This document shows positions 8,663 through 17,599 of a stretch of 64,000 nt of DNA, in pieces. The DNA is from Thiomonas arsenitoxydans (GTDB taxonomy: Bacteria; Pseudomonadota; Gammaproteobacteria; Burkholderiales; Burkholderiaceae_C). A program made the translations under genes and the position numbers. Each line of letters begins with the position of its first letter. Position 1 is the first letter of the stretch. The notes under the pieces were generated by a model. That model ran no database searches. It was not told the origin of the DNA and saw only the letters and a program-made list of their open reading frames with translations. The DNA lies in NCBI RefSeq assembly GCF_000253115.1, contig NC_014145.1, positions 496,001 to 560,000 of the forward strand. The letters are read 5' to 3'.

Positions 8663-10948
8663 ATGGTTCACGAACAGAAACTCCGACCTGCCGCACTGAC
8701 CCGCATACTTGCCCTGTCCGCCTTGGCACTGGCATGGCAGGGAAGCGCCGAAGCCCAACCCGTTCTAGTGGCTGCTGCATCAGCTCCGGTATCGACGGCC
8801 GCTTCGCCCGTGGTGCAGTTGCAAACCGTGACCGTCTTTACTGGCAGCACCGAGGGCTTTCGCGCCCCGCCGAAGCATGCCTATGCAATTGACAACGACA
8901 CCCTCAAGCAGCAGCCCGCCACCAATTTCCCGCAACTGCTGGCGCAGCATCTGCCCGGCGTGGCGCTGACCCACGAGCAGGGCAACCCGCTGCAGCCCAC
9001 GTTGCACTTCAACGGCTTCGCCGCCTCGCCGCTGCTGGGCACACCGCAGGGCCTGTCGGTGTTTCAGGACGGGGTGCGGGTGAACGAGCCCTTCGGCGAC
9101 GTGGTGAACTGGGACCTGATTCCTACCAACGCCATACGCTCCATCCATCTCGTGCCCATCACCGACCCAGTGTTCGGTCTCAACACCCTGGGCGGTGCGG
9201 TGTTGCTGCACACCGAGGACGGCCTGTCGGCGCCAGGCGGCGACGTCGGCATGGAATTCGGCAGCTTCGGCAAGACATCCGAGCAGGCACGTTATGGCAC
9301 CCATGCGGGCGACTGGAGCTATTTCTTTGCGGTGCAAAACCAGCATGAGAACGGTTTCGCCCCCTATACCGCCAGCAGCGACCGCAGTCTGTTTGGCAAG
9401 GTCACGCGCCGGGCGAACGGTAACGACTTGGACTTCAGCTACACCTTCGCCAAAAGCCATCTGGCAGGCTCGCAGACGCTACCCAAGCAGTGGATGAACA
9501 CCCCCACGGCCGTCTACACCGCACCGGACAACATCGACAACCAGCTCAATTTTTTCAACCTCGGCGACACCCAGAGCCTGAGTCCGCACTGGCAGCTTGC
9601 CGCGCAGCTGTATTTGCGCAACAGCGACCAGAGCGGTTTCAACAGCAACGTCAATGGCAACTATGACGGCAACACAACCACGTTGGGCAACTCGGTGGCC
9701 GACAACGTCCTCAATGGCCTGCAGCAGCAAAGCCGAGGCCTGAGCCTGGCCCTGCATAACGACAACCCACTGTTCGGCCTGGGCAACCACGCCAGCCTGG
9801 GGATGAGCGTGGACCACCAGTCGGTGGACTTCACCCAGATCCAGCAGGCCGCCACCTTCACGCCGCAGCGCTACACCGTGGGAGTCGGCCCGTTCGACCA
9901 AGGTCCGGTGAGCCTTGGGGTGCGCAACCGCTACAGCGGCGTGTACTTCACCGACCGCTTGGCGGCCACGCCCTGGCTCGACCTCTCTGCCGGCGGGCGC
10001 TACGAACGCGCCAACGTCGATATGACCGACAGGCTCGGCGGCGCGCTCGGTGGCAACCACAGCTACAGCCGCTTCAACCCCAGCGTCGGTCTGGACCTGC
10101 ATCCCAGCCCCAAGGCCTCGTACTACCTGCGCTATGCCGAGGGCATGCGTGTGCCGATGGCTGTGGAACTCACCTGCGCCAGCCCTGACGCCCCCTGCAC
10201 CCTGCCCAATGTGCTGGTGGCCGACCCCGACCTGCACCTCGTCATCGCGCGCACCGCGCAGGCCGGCGCGGTGTGGAAGCTGGGTTGGATCCGGGTTCAT
10301 GCCGAATACACCCACACGCAGTTGAACAATGCCATCCAGTTCATCAGCCTGGCGAACATGACCCAAGGCTATTTCATCAACATTCCGCAAGAGTTGTTCC
10401 GTACCGCCACCCTGGACCTGACCAGCGGCAGCGAGCGCTGGCTGTGGTCGGCCTCCATCAGCCACACTGTGGCCACCTACGAGTCCGGCTTTCAGGAGCC
10501 CAGCGCGAGCAACTCCAGCGCCGACGCCAACGGCAACATCCAGGTGCAGCCCGGCAACCGCCTGCCCAATATTCCGACGTGGAGCGTCAAGCTACTTGCT
10601 CAATATCAGCCTAGCGAACGCCTGCAACTGCATGGCGCAGTTGTGGCATACGGCGCGCGCTATGCGCAGGGTGACGAGAACAACCAAGACAACAACGGCC
10701 GGGTGCCGGGCTATGCCGTGGTCAATCTCGGTGCGCAATACAAGCTGGACCAGCACTGGCGCCTGAATCTATCCATCCACAACCTGTTCAACCGCGTGTA
10801 CGCCGATTTCGGCCAGCTCGGTGTGAACGAATTTACCGGCGCCAACCGCAGTTTCAGCAGCGATCCCGCCACCTGGCAGAACACCCAGTTCGTCGCCCCA
10901 GGCGCCCCCAGAGGCATCTGGCTGGGGGCAAGCTATGCGTGGAACTGA
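8663..10948 (+). CDS. TonB-dependent receptor, second type
   Basis: Outer-membrane TonB-dependent transporter, 761 residues, signal peptide ending near AEAQ. It is not a copy of the first receptor. Its plug contains VRVNEPFGDVVNWDLIP and PVFGLNTLGGAV, the mark of a large receptor family common in methylotrophs and Burkholderiales, and a conserved barrel loop with CASPDAPCTLPN. It begins 16 bases after pqqE and is probably cotranscribed. In this setting a lanthanide chelate, or another metal chelate, is a reasonable but unproven substrate. The ATG at 8663 starts the signal peptide; an in-frame ATG at 8597 lies inside pqqE. Confidence 0.85.
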   Translation: MVHEQKLRPAALTRILALSALALAWQGSAEAQPVLVAAASAPVSTAASPVVQLQTVTVFTGSTEGFRAPPKHAYAIDNDTLKQQPATNFPQLLAQHLPGVALTHEQGNPLQPTLHFNGFAASPLLGTPQGLSVFQDGVRVNEPFGDVVNWDLIPTNAIRSIHLVPITDPVFGLNTLGGAVLLHTEDGLSAPGGDVGMEFGSFGKTSEQARYGTHAGDWSYFFAVQNQHENGFAPYTASSDRSLFGKVTRRANGNDLDFSYTFAKSHLAGSQTLPKQWMNTPTAVYTAPDNIDNQLNFFNLGDTQSLSPHWQLAAQLYLRNSDQSGFNSNVNGNYDGNTTTLGNSVADNVLNGLQQQSRGLSLALHNDNPLFGLGNHASLGMSVDHQSVDFTQIQQAATFTPQRYTVGVGPFDQGPVSLGVRNRYSGVYFTDRLAATPWLDLSAGGRYERANVDMTDRLGGALGGNHSYSRFNPSVGLDLHPSPKASYYLRYAEGMRVPMAVELTCASPDAPCTLPNVLVADPDLHLVIARTAQAGAVWKLGWIRVHAEYTHTQLNNAIQFISLANMTQGYFINIPQELFRTATLDLTSGSERWLWSASISHTVATYESGFQEPSASNSSADANGNIQVQPGNRLPNIPTWSVKLLAQYQPSERLQLHGAVVAYGARYAQGDENNQDNNGRVPGYAVVNLGAQYKLDQHWRLNLSIHNLFNRVYADFGQLGVNEFTGANRSFSSDPATWQNTQFVAPGAPRGIWLGASYAWN

Positions 10949-10985
10949 TGCAAGTTTTATTCAACCACAAGTGAAGGAGATACAC

Positions 10986-11288
10986 ATGTACTCAATGGAC
11001 AAAATTAAACATCTCGACACTCTCGGTCGGCATGCCCCGGCCGCGATGCAGGCTTTCGCCGCGTTTGATGCGGCAGCCATGGCACCGGGGGCGTTGTCTG
11101 TGCATACCAAGGAATTGATCGCGCTTGCCGTGGCGCACACGACGCAATGCCCGTATTGCATCCAGATCCACGTCGACCGCGCCCGCAAGGCCGGGTGCAG
11201 CGATGCTGAAATTGCCGAAGCGGTTCTCGTGACCGCCGCATTACGCGCCGGTGCCGCCGTGACCCACGGCACGCATTGCTTTGCTTGA
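10986..11288 (+). CDS. Carboxymuconolactone decarboxylase/AhpD-like protein
   Basis: A 100-residue all-helical protein of the AhpD-like/CMD family. The redox motif QCPYCIQIH (CxxC...H) is the active site of alkylhydroperoxidase-type members, so peroxide reduction or thiol redox chemistry is more likely than decarboxylation. GAAGGAGA directly upstream fixes the start. It stands 37 bases after the receptor gene and 33 before the EthD-like gene. Its role beside the quinoprotein system is unknown; protection from oxidants is only a guess. Confidence 0.85.
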   Translation: MYSMDKIKHLDTLGRHAPAAMQAFAAFDAAAMAPGALSVHTKELIALAVAHTTQCPYCIQIHVDRARKAGCSDAEIAEAVLVTAALRAGAAVTHGTHCFA

Positions 11289-11321
11289 TGTTCCAAAACG
11301 CAGCCTCTCTGGAGTCCAACC

Positions 11322-11636
11322 ATGATTCAAGTCAGCGTGATGTACCCGAACCAGGACGACGCCCGGTTCGATATGGCGTACTACACCGAAATCCACATTC
11401 CCCTAATACGCAAGCTCACCGGCGATGCCTGCCGTCGCGTCAGTGTGCAGCGCGGGCTGGGCGGGCCGCAACCGCATTCCAAGCCAACCTATGTGGCGCT
11501 GGGGCATTTGTACTTCGATTCGGTGCCCGCCTTCGAACAGGCGTTCGGTCCGCATGCCCAGCAAATCATGGCTGACCTGTCCAACTTCACCAACCTCAAT
11601 CCCACCATCCAGATCAATGAGGTCGTTGTGGAGTGA
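11322..11636 (+). CDS. EthD family protein
   Basis: A 104-residue dimeric ferredoxin-like-fold protein of the EthD family (VSVMYPNQDDARFDMAYYTE, HIPLIRKL). EthD was named from an ethyl tert-butyl ether degradation locus, but its reaction is not known. The small gene sits in line with the AhpD-like gene and the quinoprotein locus. No catalytic role can be read from the sequence. Confidence 0.8.
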   Translation: MIQVSVMYPNQDDARFDMAYYTEIHIPLIRKLTGDACRRVSVQRGLGGPQPHSKPTYVALGHLYFDSVPAFEQAFGPHAQQIMADLSNFTNLNPTIQINEVVVE

Positions 11637-11664
11637 TGGCATCAATATTTCAGGAGTGCGAATC

Positions 11665-12483
11665 ATGGCGTACCAATCCAGAACGTGCAGGCGCGTGGTA
11701 AGCAGTGTCGCCTGTGCTCTCTCCCTCTTTGTCACGATTGCTGCTGCAGACGCTCAGTCCGATGTCCTAGATGTGTCAAATTGGCATTCAAAAAGAGCTG
11801 CACCTGTCGAGAGCGCGGACGTGCTCAAGCACGAAGCTGAATCAGGAAAGTTGGAAGCGCAACTGCGTTACGCAAAATACCTGTTCGATCATGACGAGAA
11901 ATCCATCGCAGTTCTTTGGCTGACAGAGGCGAACAATCAAGGGAGTCTCGAGGCCGAATACCTGCTGGGGCAGCTATATGAGAATGGCGATGGCGTCGCG
12001 CAGGATTTCGAGCAGTCGCGGTACTTCTTTGGCAAGGCAGCCGATCAAGGGTATGCCCCGGCGCAGTACAAGCTCGGAAAGTTATTGATCAACTCCGAGT
12101 TCGACGATCCTCAGATGGACACCACATCTGACCGGGAACTGCAGAAAAAAATTACCAGAGGAGTTACGTTGCTGCGTAAGTCGGCCAATTCCGGATATGC
12201 ACCATCCCAATACGAGATGGGCCTGCTTGCACTCAACGGCAACATGACCGAAAAAAACCCGCAGGAGGCATTTTCATACCTCAAGAAGGCAGCTGATCAG
12301 GGAGTAGCCGCCGCGGCATACATGACGGCAACTTGCTATGCATCTGGAATCGGAACTGCGATCAACACAGAGTCTGCTAAGCAGTATCTGCGCAAGACAA
12401 TAGGCCTCGCTGGCCTGGAGTCCGATTATGGACGCGATGCAGAATCGAAGCTGAAAGAACTTGGAGTGTCGGCGAACCATTGA
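11665..12483 (+). CDS. Secreted Sel1-repeat protein
   Basis: A 272-residue protein with a signal peptide (cleavage near ADAQS) followed by about five Sel1-like tetratricopeptide repeats, for example AEYLLGQLYENGDGVAQDFE and ASGIGTAINTESAKQYLRK. Such repeats are protein-binding scaffolds in the periplasm. AGGAG at 11652-11656 supports the start. It is the last gene in line with the pqq cluster, but composition is lower in GC than pqqB-E and it may be a separate unit. Confidence 0.8.
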   Translation: MAYQSRTCRRVVSSVACALSLFVTIAAADAQSDVLDVSNWHSKRAAPVESADVLKHEAESGKLEAQLRYAKYLFDHDEKSIAVLWLTEANNQGSLEAEYLLGQLYENGDGVAQDFEQSRYFFGKAADQGYAPAQYKLGKLLINSEFDDPQMDTTSDRELQKKITRGVTLLRKSANSGYAPSQYEMGLLALNGNMTEKNPQEAFSYLKKAADQGVAAAAYMTATCYASGIGTAINTESAKQYLRKTIGLAGLESDYGRDAESKLKELGVSANH

Positions 12484-12536
12484 TCCGGCCCGTCGAAGGC
12501 TGAAATGCATCCGAACGCCCTCAAGTTTTGTGATGG

Positions 12537-12660
12537 ATGGACAAGTGCGACGACCGCAGCAAGCCCTGCGGCTACAGCTGGAAAGAGGGGGCCAAGGGAA
12601 TCTCCTTGCCGACCCTCTCGGCGCAAGAGTCGCTCCTGCTCGTGATGGCGCGCGCGCTTG
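12537..12660 (+). pseudogene. Fragment of a WYL-domain regulator
   Basis: About 40 codons read PCGYSWKEGAKGISLPTLSA then QESLLLVMARAL, which resembles the start of the WYL region of DeoR/YafY-type regulators. There is no helix-turn-helix before it and the likeness ends before the IS element at 12730. I read it as a gene remnant. The match is from memory of the family pattern and is modest. Confidence 0.4.
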
Positions 12661-12729
12661 CAGGCCTCGGCTGCGCCGTTCTGTGTGTCGAATCAGTAGT
12701 GTCTGGTTTATTGGCTGTCAGCGAGCCGC

Positions 12730-14276
12730 CTAGGAGTGTGGGCGGCAGAAGGTTGTTGAGGTCGACGTAGGACGGTGGGCGTGCGTTAATACGGCATGCC
12801 CACTAGTTACCGCCCCTATGAGCCGGACCAGGTGATGCTGCTGCCGGCGGCGCCGCAGGACTGGCTGCCGCCGGGTCACCTGGCTTACTTCATCCACGAC
12901 ACGATTGACACGCTGGACCTGAGCGCGTTCTACGCGCGCTATGAGGGTGGCGGAGCGCGCAACCAGCCCTTCCATCCGGCGATGATGGTCAAGGTTCTGG
13001 TGTACGGCTACGCCACCGGGGTGTTCAGCTCGCGCAAGATCGAGCGCCGGCTGCACGAGGACCTGGCGTTCCGGATGCTGGCAGCAGGGAACTTCCCCAA
13101 GCACCGCACGATCCGGGATTTCCGTGCGCTGCACCTCCAGGAATTCTCGGACCTGTTCGTGCAGGTCGTGCGCCTGGCGCGCGAGATGGGTCTGGTCAAG
13201 CTGGGCACGGTGGCCATCGACGGCACCAAGGTCAAGGCCAACGCGAGCCGCCACAAGGCCATGAGCTATGCGCGCATGCAGCACACCGAGGTCGAACTGA
13301 AAAAGCAGATCGACGCGCTGCTGGCGCGCGCCAAGGCCACCGACGAGGCCGAGGCGCAGGAGCCCGAACTCGACATCCCGGCCGAGATCGAGCGGCGCGA
13401 GGCGCGACTCGATGCGATCCGGCAGGCGCGCCAGCGGCTGGAACAGCGTCAGCGTGAAGCCGACGCGCAGCGTGGTCGCAGTGACGATGATGATCGCCGT
13501 CCCCGGGGGCCGGATGGGAAGCCGCGGCGCGGTGCGCGGTTCAAGCGCGACTTCGGCGTGCCCGAAGACAAGGCGCAGGAGAACTTCACCGACCCGGACA
13601 GCCGCATCATGAAGCGCGCCGGCGGCGGCTTCGACCCCAGCTACAACGCGCAGACGGCGGTGGACGAGGCTGCGCACATCATCGTGGCTGCGGAACTGGA
13701 CAACACGGCACCCGATGCCAACTGGCTGCTGCCGATGATCGATGCGATCCAGGAGAACCTGGGCGCGCTGCCCGCGCTGGGTCTGGCCGACGCGGGCTAT
13801 CGCAGCGAGGACAACCTGCGCGATGCGCCGATCGATCTGGTTGTGGCCTTGGGGCGCGAAGGCAAGCAGCACGCGGCCATCGATGCCGCGCGGCTGCCGC
13901 ACACCGCGGCCATGGCCGCGAAGATGCAGACCGCCGCGGGACGCGCCGCCTATCGCAAGCGCAAGTGGATCGCCGAGCCGCCCAACGGCTGGATCAAGAG
14001 CGTGCTGGGGTTCCGCCAGTTCAGCCTGCGCGGCCTTGAGCGTGTACGCGCCGAGTGGAAACTCGTCTGCGCAGCACTGAACCTCCGGCGGATGGCCTCG
14101 TTGGTTCCCGCCTGAACAGAAATGGGGGCACAGGCCGCCCCGCACAACACGCCCGCTGCTGCCCTCTCGGGGGCGTGAGACGACCGGCCATGCCGACCGT
14201 GCCCGAAAAACAGTCCGCTCGCCCAGCATCGGCGCTCCGGCACAGGTTCACGGAATTCTGCCGCCCAGACTCCTAG
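12730..14276 (+). mobile_element. Complete IS1182-family insertion sequence
   Basis: A 1547-bp element with one transposase gene. The ends are 21-bp inverted repeats (12730-12750 and 14256-14276) that match at 20 of 21 positions; both begin CTAGGAGT and contain GGGCGGCAGAA. The outermost CTAG is itself a palindrome and could be the target duplication rather than part of the element; no other direct repeat flanks it. It has inserted next to a WYL-regulator remnant and upstream of the exporter operon. Confidence 0.88.
12796..14115 (+). CDS. IS1182-family transposase
   Basis: DDE transposase of 439 residues with the N-terminal pattern MPTSYRPYEPDQVMLLP and PPGHLAYFI, a first catalytic Asp in VAIDGTKVKANAS, a charged coiled-coil insertion (about residues 160-240), then DFGVPEDKAQENFTDPDSRIM and a second Asp in LADAGYRSEDN. 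It is full length and open, so the element may be active. Confidence 0.93.
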   Translation: MPTSYRPYEPDQVMLLPAAPQDWLPPGHLAYFIHDTIDTLDLSAFYARYEGGGARNQPFHPAMMVKVLVYGYATGVFSSRKIERRLHEDLAFRMLAAGNFPKHRTIRDFRALHLQEFSDLFVQVVRLAREMGLVKLGTVAIDGTKVKANASRHKAMSYARMQHTEVELKKQIDALLARAKATDEAEAQEPELDIPAEIERREARLDAIRQARQRLEQRQREADAQRGRSDDDDRRPRGPDGKPRRGARFKRDFGVPEDKAQENFTDPDSRIMKRAGGGFDPSYNAQTAVDEAAHIIVAAELDNTAPDANWLLPMIDAIQENLGALPALGLADAGYRSEDNLRDAPIDLVVALGREGKQHAAIDAARLPHTAAMAAKMQTAAGRAAYRKRKWIAEPPNGWIKSVLGFRQFSLRGLERVRAEWKLVCAALNLRRMASLVPA

Positions 14277-14465
14277 TGGGTATCTGTGACAACCGGATAA
14301 ACACGAAAACTTCTTGTGGCCGGAGTAACAGCTGCGAACCCAGGGCGCATCCGGAATGTCCGGGGCTATGGAAAGACGCAGGGACTACACATCTATCTTT
14401 TCTCCGTGCAGCGCGTGACACTAGACTGAGTGTTCTTTTATTCTTGTCCGCCGGGAAGTTTCATC

Positions 14466-15461
14466 ATGAGCCGCCGTCGTCTTGTCTGGACTGGGCTGGT
14501 CGCAGCGCTGATCGTTGCAGCGCTGCTGGTGTGGGTTTGGCCGCCTGCGCATCGTTGGGTGTTTGGCCCTGGCGCGGCGACCAACCACGTCGTGGTCAGC
14601 GGAAATATCGAAGCGCATCAAAGTGTGCTGAGTTTCACCAACGTGCAGGCGCCCATCACCGAGTTGCCCTTCGACGAAGGCAAAGCCGTCACAGCTGGCG
14701 CCGTGCTGGCGCGGGTGGATAGTCGCGTCTATCAGCAACAACTCGCCATCGATGAGGCCTCGCTTGAAGCGGCCGCCCGGCAGGTCGCCGTCGCGACCAG
14801 CAATCTGGCTGCGTCCCGCAGCACAGTGGCCAGTGACCGTCTGGACTTCGCGGAAAAGCAGCGTGATCTGCAACGCAACGCTGGGCAGCTTGAGGCTGGC
14901 GCCATCTCACGCCAGACATACGACTTATCGAAAACTGCGGCAGGCCAGTCTGGCGCCGTGCTGGCTCGTGATGAGGCGCTCGTCAAGGTTGCAGCCAACA
15001 ACATCGCTCTGGCTCAGGCTAACCTCAAGACAGCGCAGGCCAAGGTGGCACTCGATCGTGTGACGTTGTCGTTCACCACTTTGCGCGCGCCATTCAGCGG
15101 CGTGCTGGCGGTTCGACAGGCGGAGTTGGGCGAGCTGGCTGGCCCTGGTGTGGCGATTTTCACGCTAGACGATCTCGACCATGTCTGGCTGCGGGCCTAT
15201 ATCAACGAGCAGGACCTGGGCAGCATCCGCCTGGGCGAGGCAGCCTCTGTGACGACCGACACCTACCCGGGGCATGTCTACCACGGGCGCATCGGTTTCA
15301 TCGCTTCCCAGGCGGAGTTCACCCCCAAGACCGTTGAGACGCATGCCGAGCGCGTCACTCTGGTTTATCGCATTCGCATTGATATCGACAACCCGGCACA
15401 CGCCTTGTTGCCGGGCATGCCGGCCGACGCCTCCATCGCTCTGTTACCTCCCGAAAAATGA
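14466..15461 (+). CDS. HlyD/YbhG-type membrane fusion protein of an ABC exporter
   Basis: Periplasmic adaptor of 331 residues anchored by an N-terminal membrane segment (residues about 8-25). It has the biotinyl-lipoyl-like start NHVVVSGNIEAHQSVLSF, a long helical hairpin (about 85-190) and the C-terminal beta region LRAPFSGVLAV. It would link the inner-membrane ABC transporter coded downstream to an outer-membrane channel. Its stop overlaps the first ATPase start by 4 nt. The start is the first ATG before the membrane segment. About 190 bases between the IS element and this ATG hold no gene and probably the operon promoter. Confidence 0.88.
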   Translation: MSRRRLVWTGLVAALIVAALLVWVWPPAHRWVFGPGAATNHVVVSGNIEAHQSVLSFTNVQAPITELPFDEGKAVTAGAVLARVDSRVYQQQLAIDEASLEAAARQVAVATSNLAASRSTVASDRLDFAEKQRDLQRNAGQLEAGAISRQTYDLSKTAAGQSGAVLARDEALVKVAANNIALAQANLKTAQAKVALDRVTLSFTTLRAPFSGVLAVRQAELGELAGPGVAIFTLDDLDHVWLRAYINEQDLGSIRLGEAASVTTDTYPGHVYHGRIGFIASQAEFTPKTVETHAERVTLVYRIRIDIDNPAHALLPGMPADASIALLPPEK

Positions 15462-16399
15462 GCGCGATCGCCAGCGATCCGGCTGTGCAAGTGCATGCAC
15501 TGACCAAGCGCTTCGGCGCGGTGCATGCTGTGCGCGGCGTGGAGTTCAGTGTGGGGAAAGGCGAGATCTTTGGCCTTGTCGGCCCGGATGGCGCGGGCAA
15601 GACAACCACCATGCGCATGCTTGCCGGAGTGCTCCATCCAGACGCAGGAGCGCTCCTGGTGGATGGCGTGGACGTGGTGCAGGACCCGGAAGCCGCCAAG
15701 CTGCGTCTGAGCTACATGCCGCAGCGCTTTGGCCTGTATGAAGACCTGACCATCGCGGAAAACATTTACTTCTATGCCGAGCTGTTTGGTATTCCGCGCA
15801 AGCAGCGCCTCCAGCGCAGCAAGGAACTGCTCGATGCCGCCGGACTGGCCGGGTTCGAGCGCAGGCTTGCTGGGCAGCTCTCTGGCGGCATGAAGCAGAA
15901 GCTGGGCTTGGTTTGCGCGCTGATTCATACCCCGCGCGTGCTGCTGCTCGACGAGCCGACCACAGGCGTGGACCCGGTGTCACGGCGCGATTTCTGGGCC
16001 ATTCTCTACAACCTGCGCGAAAGCGGCGTGGCCATTCTGATGGCGACCGCCTACATGGACGAGGCCGAGCGTTGCTCGCGTCTGGCGCTGTTCCATGAAG
16101 GGGAGATCCGCTATTGCGACACGCCGGCTAGGCTGAAGGCCGCCATGCCCGGCGCACTGCTCGCCATCGTGACGGCACAGCCGCGCGCTTTGCGCGATGT
16201 TCTCGCGGGCAAGCCGGGCGTGCTGGGCGTCTTGCTCATGGGAGACCGAGTGCATGTGCGGGTGGATGATGCTGCCCAGCGGACGCCCGAACTTCAATTG
16301 CTGCTCGCGACGCGGGAGTTTGCTGAAGCCCGCATCGAGACGGCCGATCCTGGCATCGAAGATGTCTTCGTGGCGCTGCTGGGAGGGCAGGGCAAATGA
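15458..16399 (+). CDS. ABC exporter ATPase, equivalent to the N-terminal half of YbhF
   Basis: A 313-residue ATP-binding subunit. Walker A is GPDGAGKTT (residues 42-50), the signature is LSGGMKQK (141-148), Walker B is VLLLDEPT (161-168). The switch histidine is missing: the H-loop reads MATAYMDEAE. E. coli YbhF is a single protein with two ATPase halves, of which the first also lacks this histidine (STSYLDEAE) and the second keeps it. The present gene and the next are therefore a split YbhF with one degenerate and one canonical ATP site. ATGA overlaps join it to both neighbours. Confidence 0.92.
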   Translation: MSAIASDPAVQVHALTKRFGAVHAVRGVEFSVGKGEIFGLVGPDGAGKTTTMRMLAGVLHPDAGALLVDGVDVVQDPEAAKLRLSYMPQRFGLYEDLTIAENIYFYAELFGIPRKQRLQRSKELLDAAGLAGFERRLAGQLSGGMKQKLGLVCALIHTPRVLLLDEPTTGVDPVSRRDFWAILYNLRESGVAILMATAYMDEAERCSRLALFHEGEIRYCDTPARLKAAMPGALLAIVTAQPRALRDVLAGKPGVLGVLLMGDRVHVRVDDAAQRTPELQLLLATREFAEARIETADPGIEDVFVALLGGQGK

Positions 16400-17352
16400 A
16401 CCCTGCTCAGGATCCCGCAGTTGTTGCCCAAGGGCTGACCAAGCGGTTTGGTCACTTCGTCGCGGTCGATCATCTCGATCTATCTATTGCGCGCGGTGAG
16501 GTGATGGGGTTCATCGGACCAAACGGCGCCGGAAAGTCCACCACGATCCGAATGTTTTGCGGGCTGGTCACGCCCAGCGCGGGGCGCGCCACGGTGGCGG
16601 GTTTTGATGTGGGCAGCCAGTCGCAGGCCGTGCGTGAGCACATCGGCTACATGTCGCAGAAGTTTTCGCTCTACGGCGATTTGACTGTGGCCGAGAATCT
16701 GCGATTTTTCGGCGGCATTTACCGCGTACCGCAACAGGAGATGGCTGAGCGTGTGGCGTTTGCCCTGTCGATGGCCGGGCTGGAGGGGCGGGAAAACGCG
16801 CTGGTGGCCACGCTTGCGGGCGGCTGGAAACAACGGCTGGCGCTGGGCTGCGCCATCCTGCATCGGCCGCCGGTGCTTTTCCTTGATGAGCCGACTTCCG
16901 GCGTAGAGCCGGAGGCGCGACGAAAGTTCTGGGATTTGATCCACCAGTTGGCCGCCGGTGGCGTCACCATCCTGGTGTCCACACACTACATGGACGAGGC
17001 CGAGTATTGCAACCGGATTGCCCTGATTGATCGCGGCAAACTTATGGCCGTTGGCAGCCCTGGTGAACTGCGCACTAGAGAGTTAGGCGGCGAACTGGTA
17101 GAGGTAGCCTGCGCGCCACTGGGTGCTGCGCGCACGGCGCTACTGACCGCGCCTGGCGTGGTCGAGGCGGCCATCTTTGGTGATAAGTTGCATGTCGTGC
17201 TCGGGCAGGGCGGACTCACGTCCGAAACCTTGCCGGACTTTCTCCAGACGCATGGGGTGCAGACAGGACAGATTCGGGACGTGGTGCCTAGCCTGGAGGA
17301 CGTATTTGTTCGCATCGTGTCACGGGCTCAGGATGCGAGGAGCGCGGCTTGA
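16396..17352 (+). CDS. ABC exporter ATPase, equivalent to the C-terminal half of YbhF
   Basis: A 318-residue ATP-binding subunit with Walker A GPNGAGKST, a signature written LAGGWKQRL instead of LSGGQ, Walker B LFLDEPTSGVEP and an intact switch histidine in STHYMDEAEYC. It matches the second half of YbhF, including the unusual signature. It should pair with the preceding ATPase. The permease gene follows after 67 bases and is disrupted, so the complex is probably not assembled normally. Confidence 0.92.
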   Translation: MNPAQDPAVVAQGLTKRFGHFVAVDHLDLSIARGEVMGFIGPNGAGKSTTIRMFCGLVTPSAGRATVAGFDVGSQSQAVREHIGYMSQKFSLYGDLTVAENLRFFGGIYRVPQQEMAERVAFALSMAGLEGRENALVATLAGGWKQRLALGCAILHRPPVLFLDEPTSGVEPEARRKFWDLIHQLAAGGVTILVSTHYMDEAEYCNRIALIDRGKLMAVGSPGELRTRELGGELVEVACAPLGAARTALLTAPGVVEAAIFGDKLHVVLGQGGLTSETLPDFLQTHGVQTGQIRDVVPSLEDVFVRIVSRAQDARSAA

Positions 17353-17419
17353 GCTTCACACCCGTGAATCTGCCCGCAGCGAGGCTCGCGCCGGACCAGC
17401 GCCATGCGGGAGGTTGTGC

Positions 17420-17599
17420 ATGAACCTGCGCAGACTGCTGGCCATGGCTTACAAGGAGGCGCTGCAGATCTGGCGCGATCCGCGCAGTCTCGCCATCGCG
17501 CTGATCATGCCTTTGATGCAGATGGGTTTACTCGGTTATGGCGTCAGTCTGGATATCAAGCATGTTCCTCTTTGTGTCTATGACCAGGAGAACAGCCAG
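17420..17599 (+). pseudogene. 5' part of an ABC-2 permease gene (YbhS-like) cut by IS21
   Basis: The first 60 codons of an ABC-2 type permease: MNLRRLLAMAYKEALQIWRD, a first membrane segment (IALIMPLMQMGLLGYGVSL) and the start of the periplasmic loop ending YDQENSQ. GGGAGG at 17408-17413 is the ribosome binding site. After base 17599 the reading frame enters the IS21 element and stops 30 codons later. The rest of the gene lies at 20251-21207; the rejoined gene would code 378 residues, the normal length. Confidence 0.92.

Noticed and set aside
9479..10465. Minus-strand open frame of 328 codons opposite the second receptor
   Set aside because: Same cause: third-position GC keeps the antisense frame open. 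The sequence is low-complexity Val/Ala/Gly/Gln.
12730..14229. 499-codon minus frame over the IS1182 transposase
   Set aside because: Antisense shadow of the transposase; it even runs through the terminal repeat.
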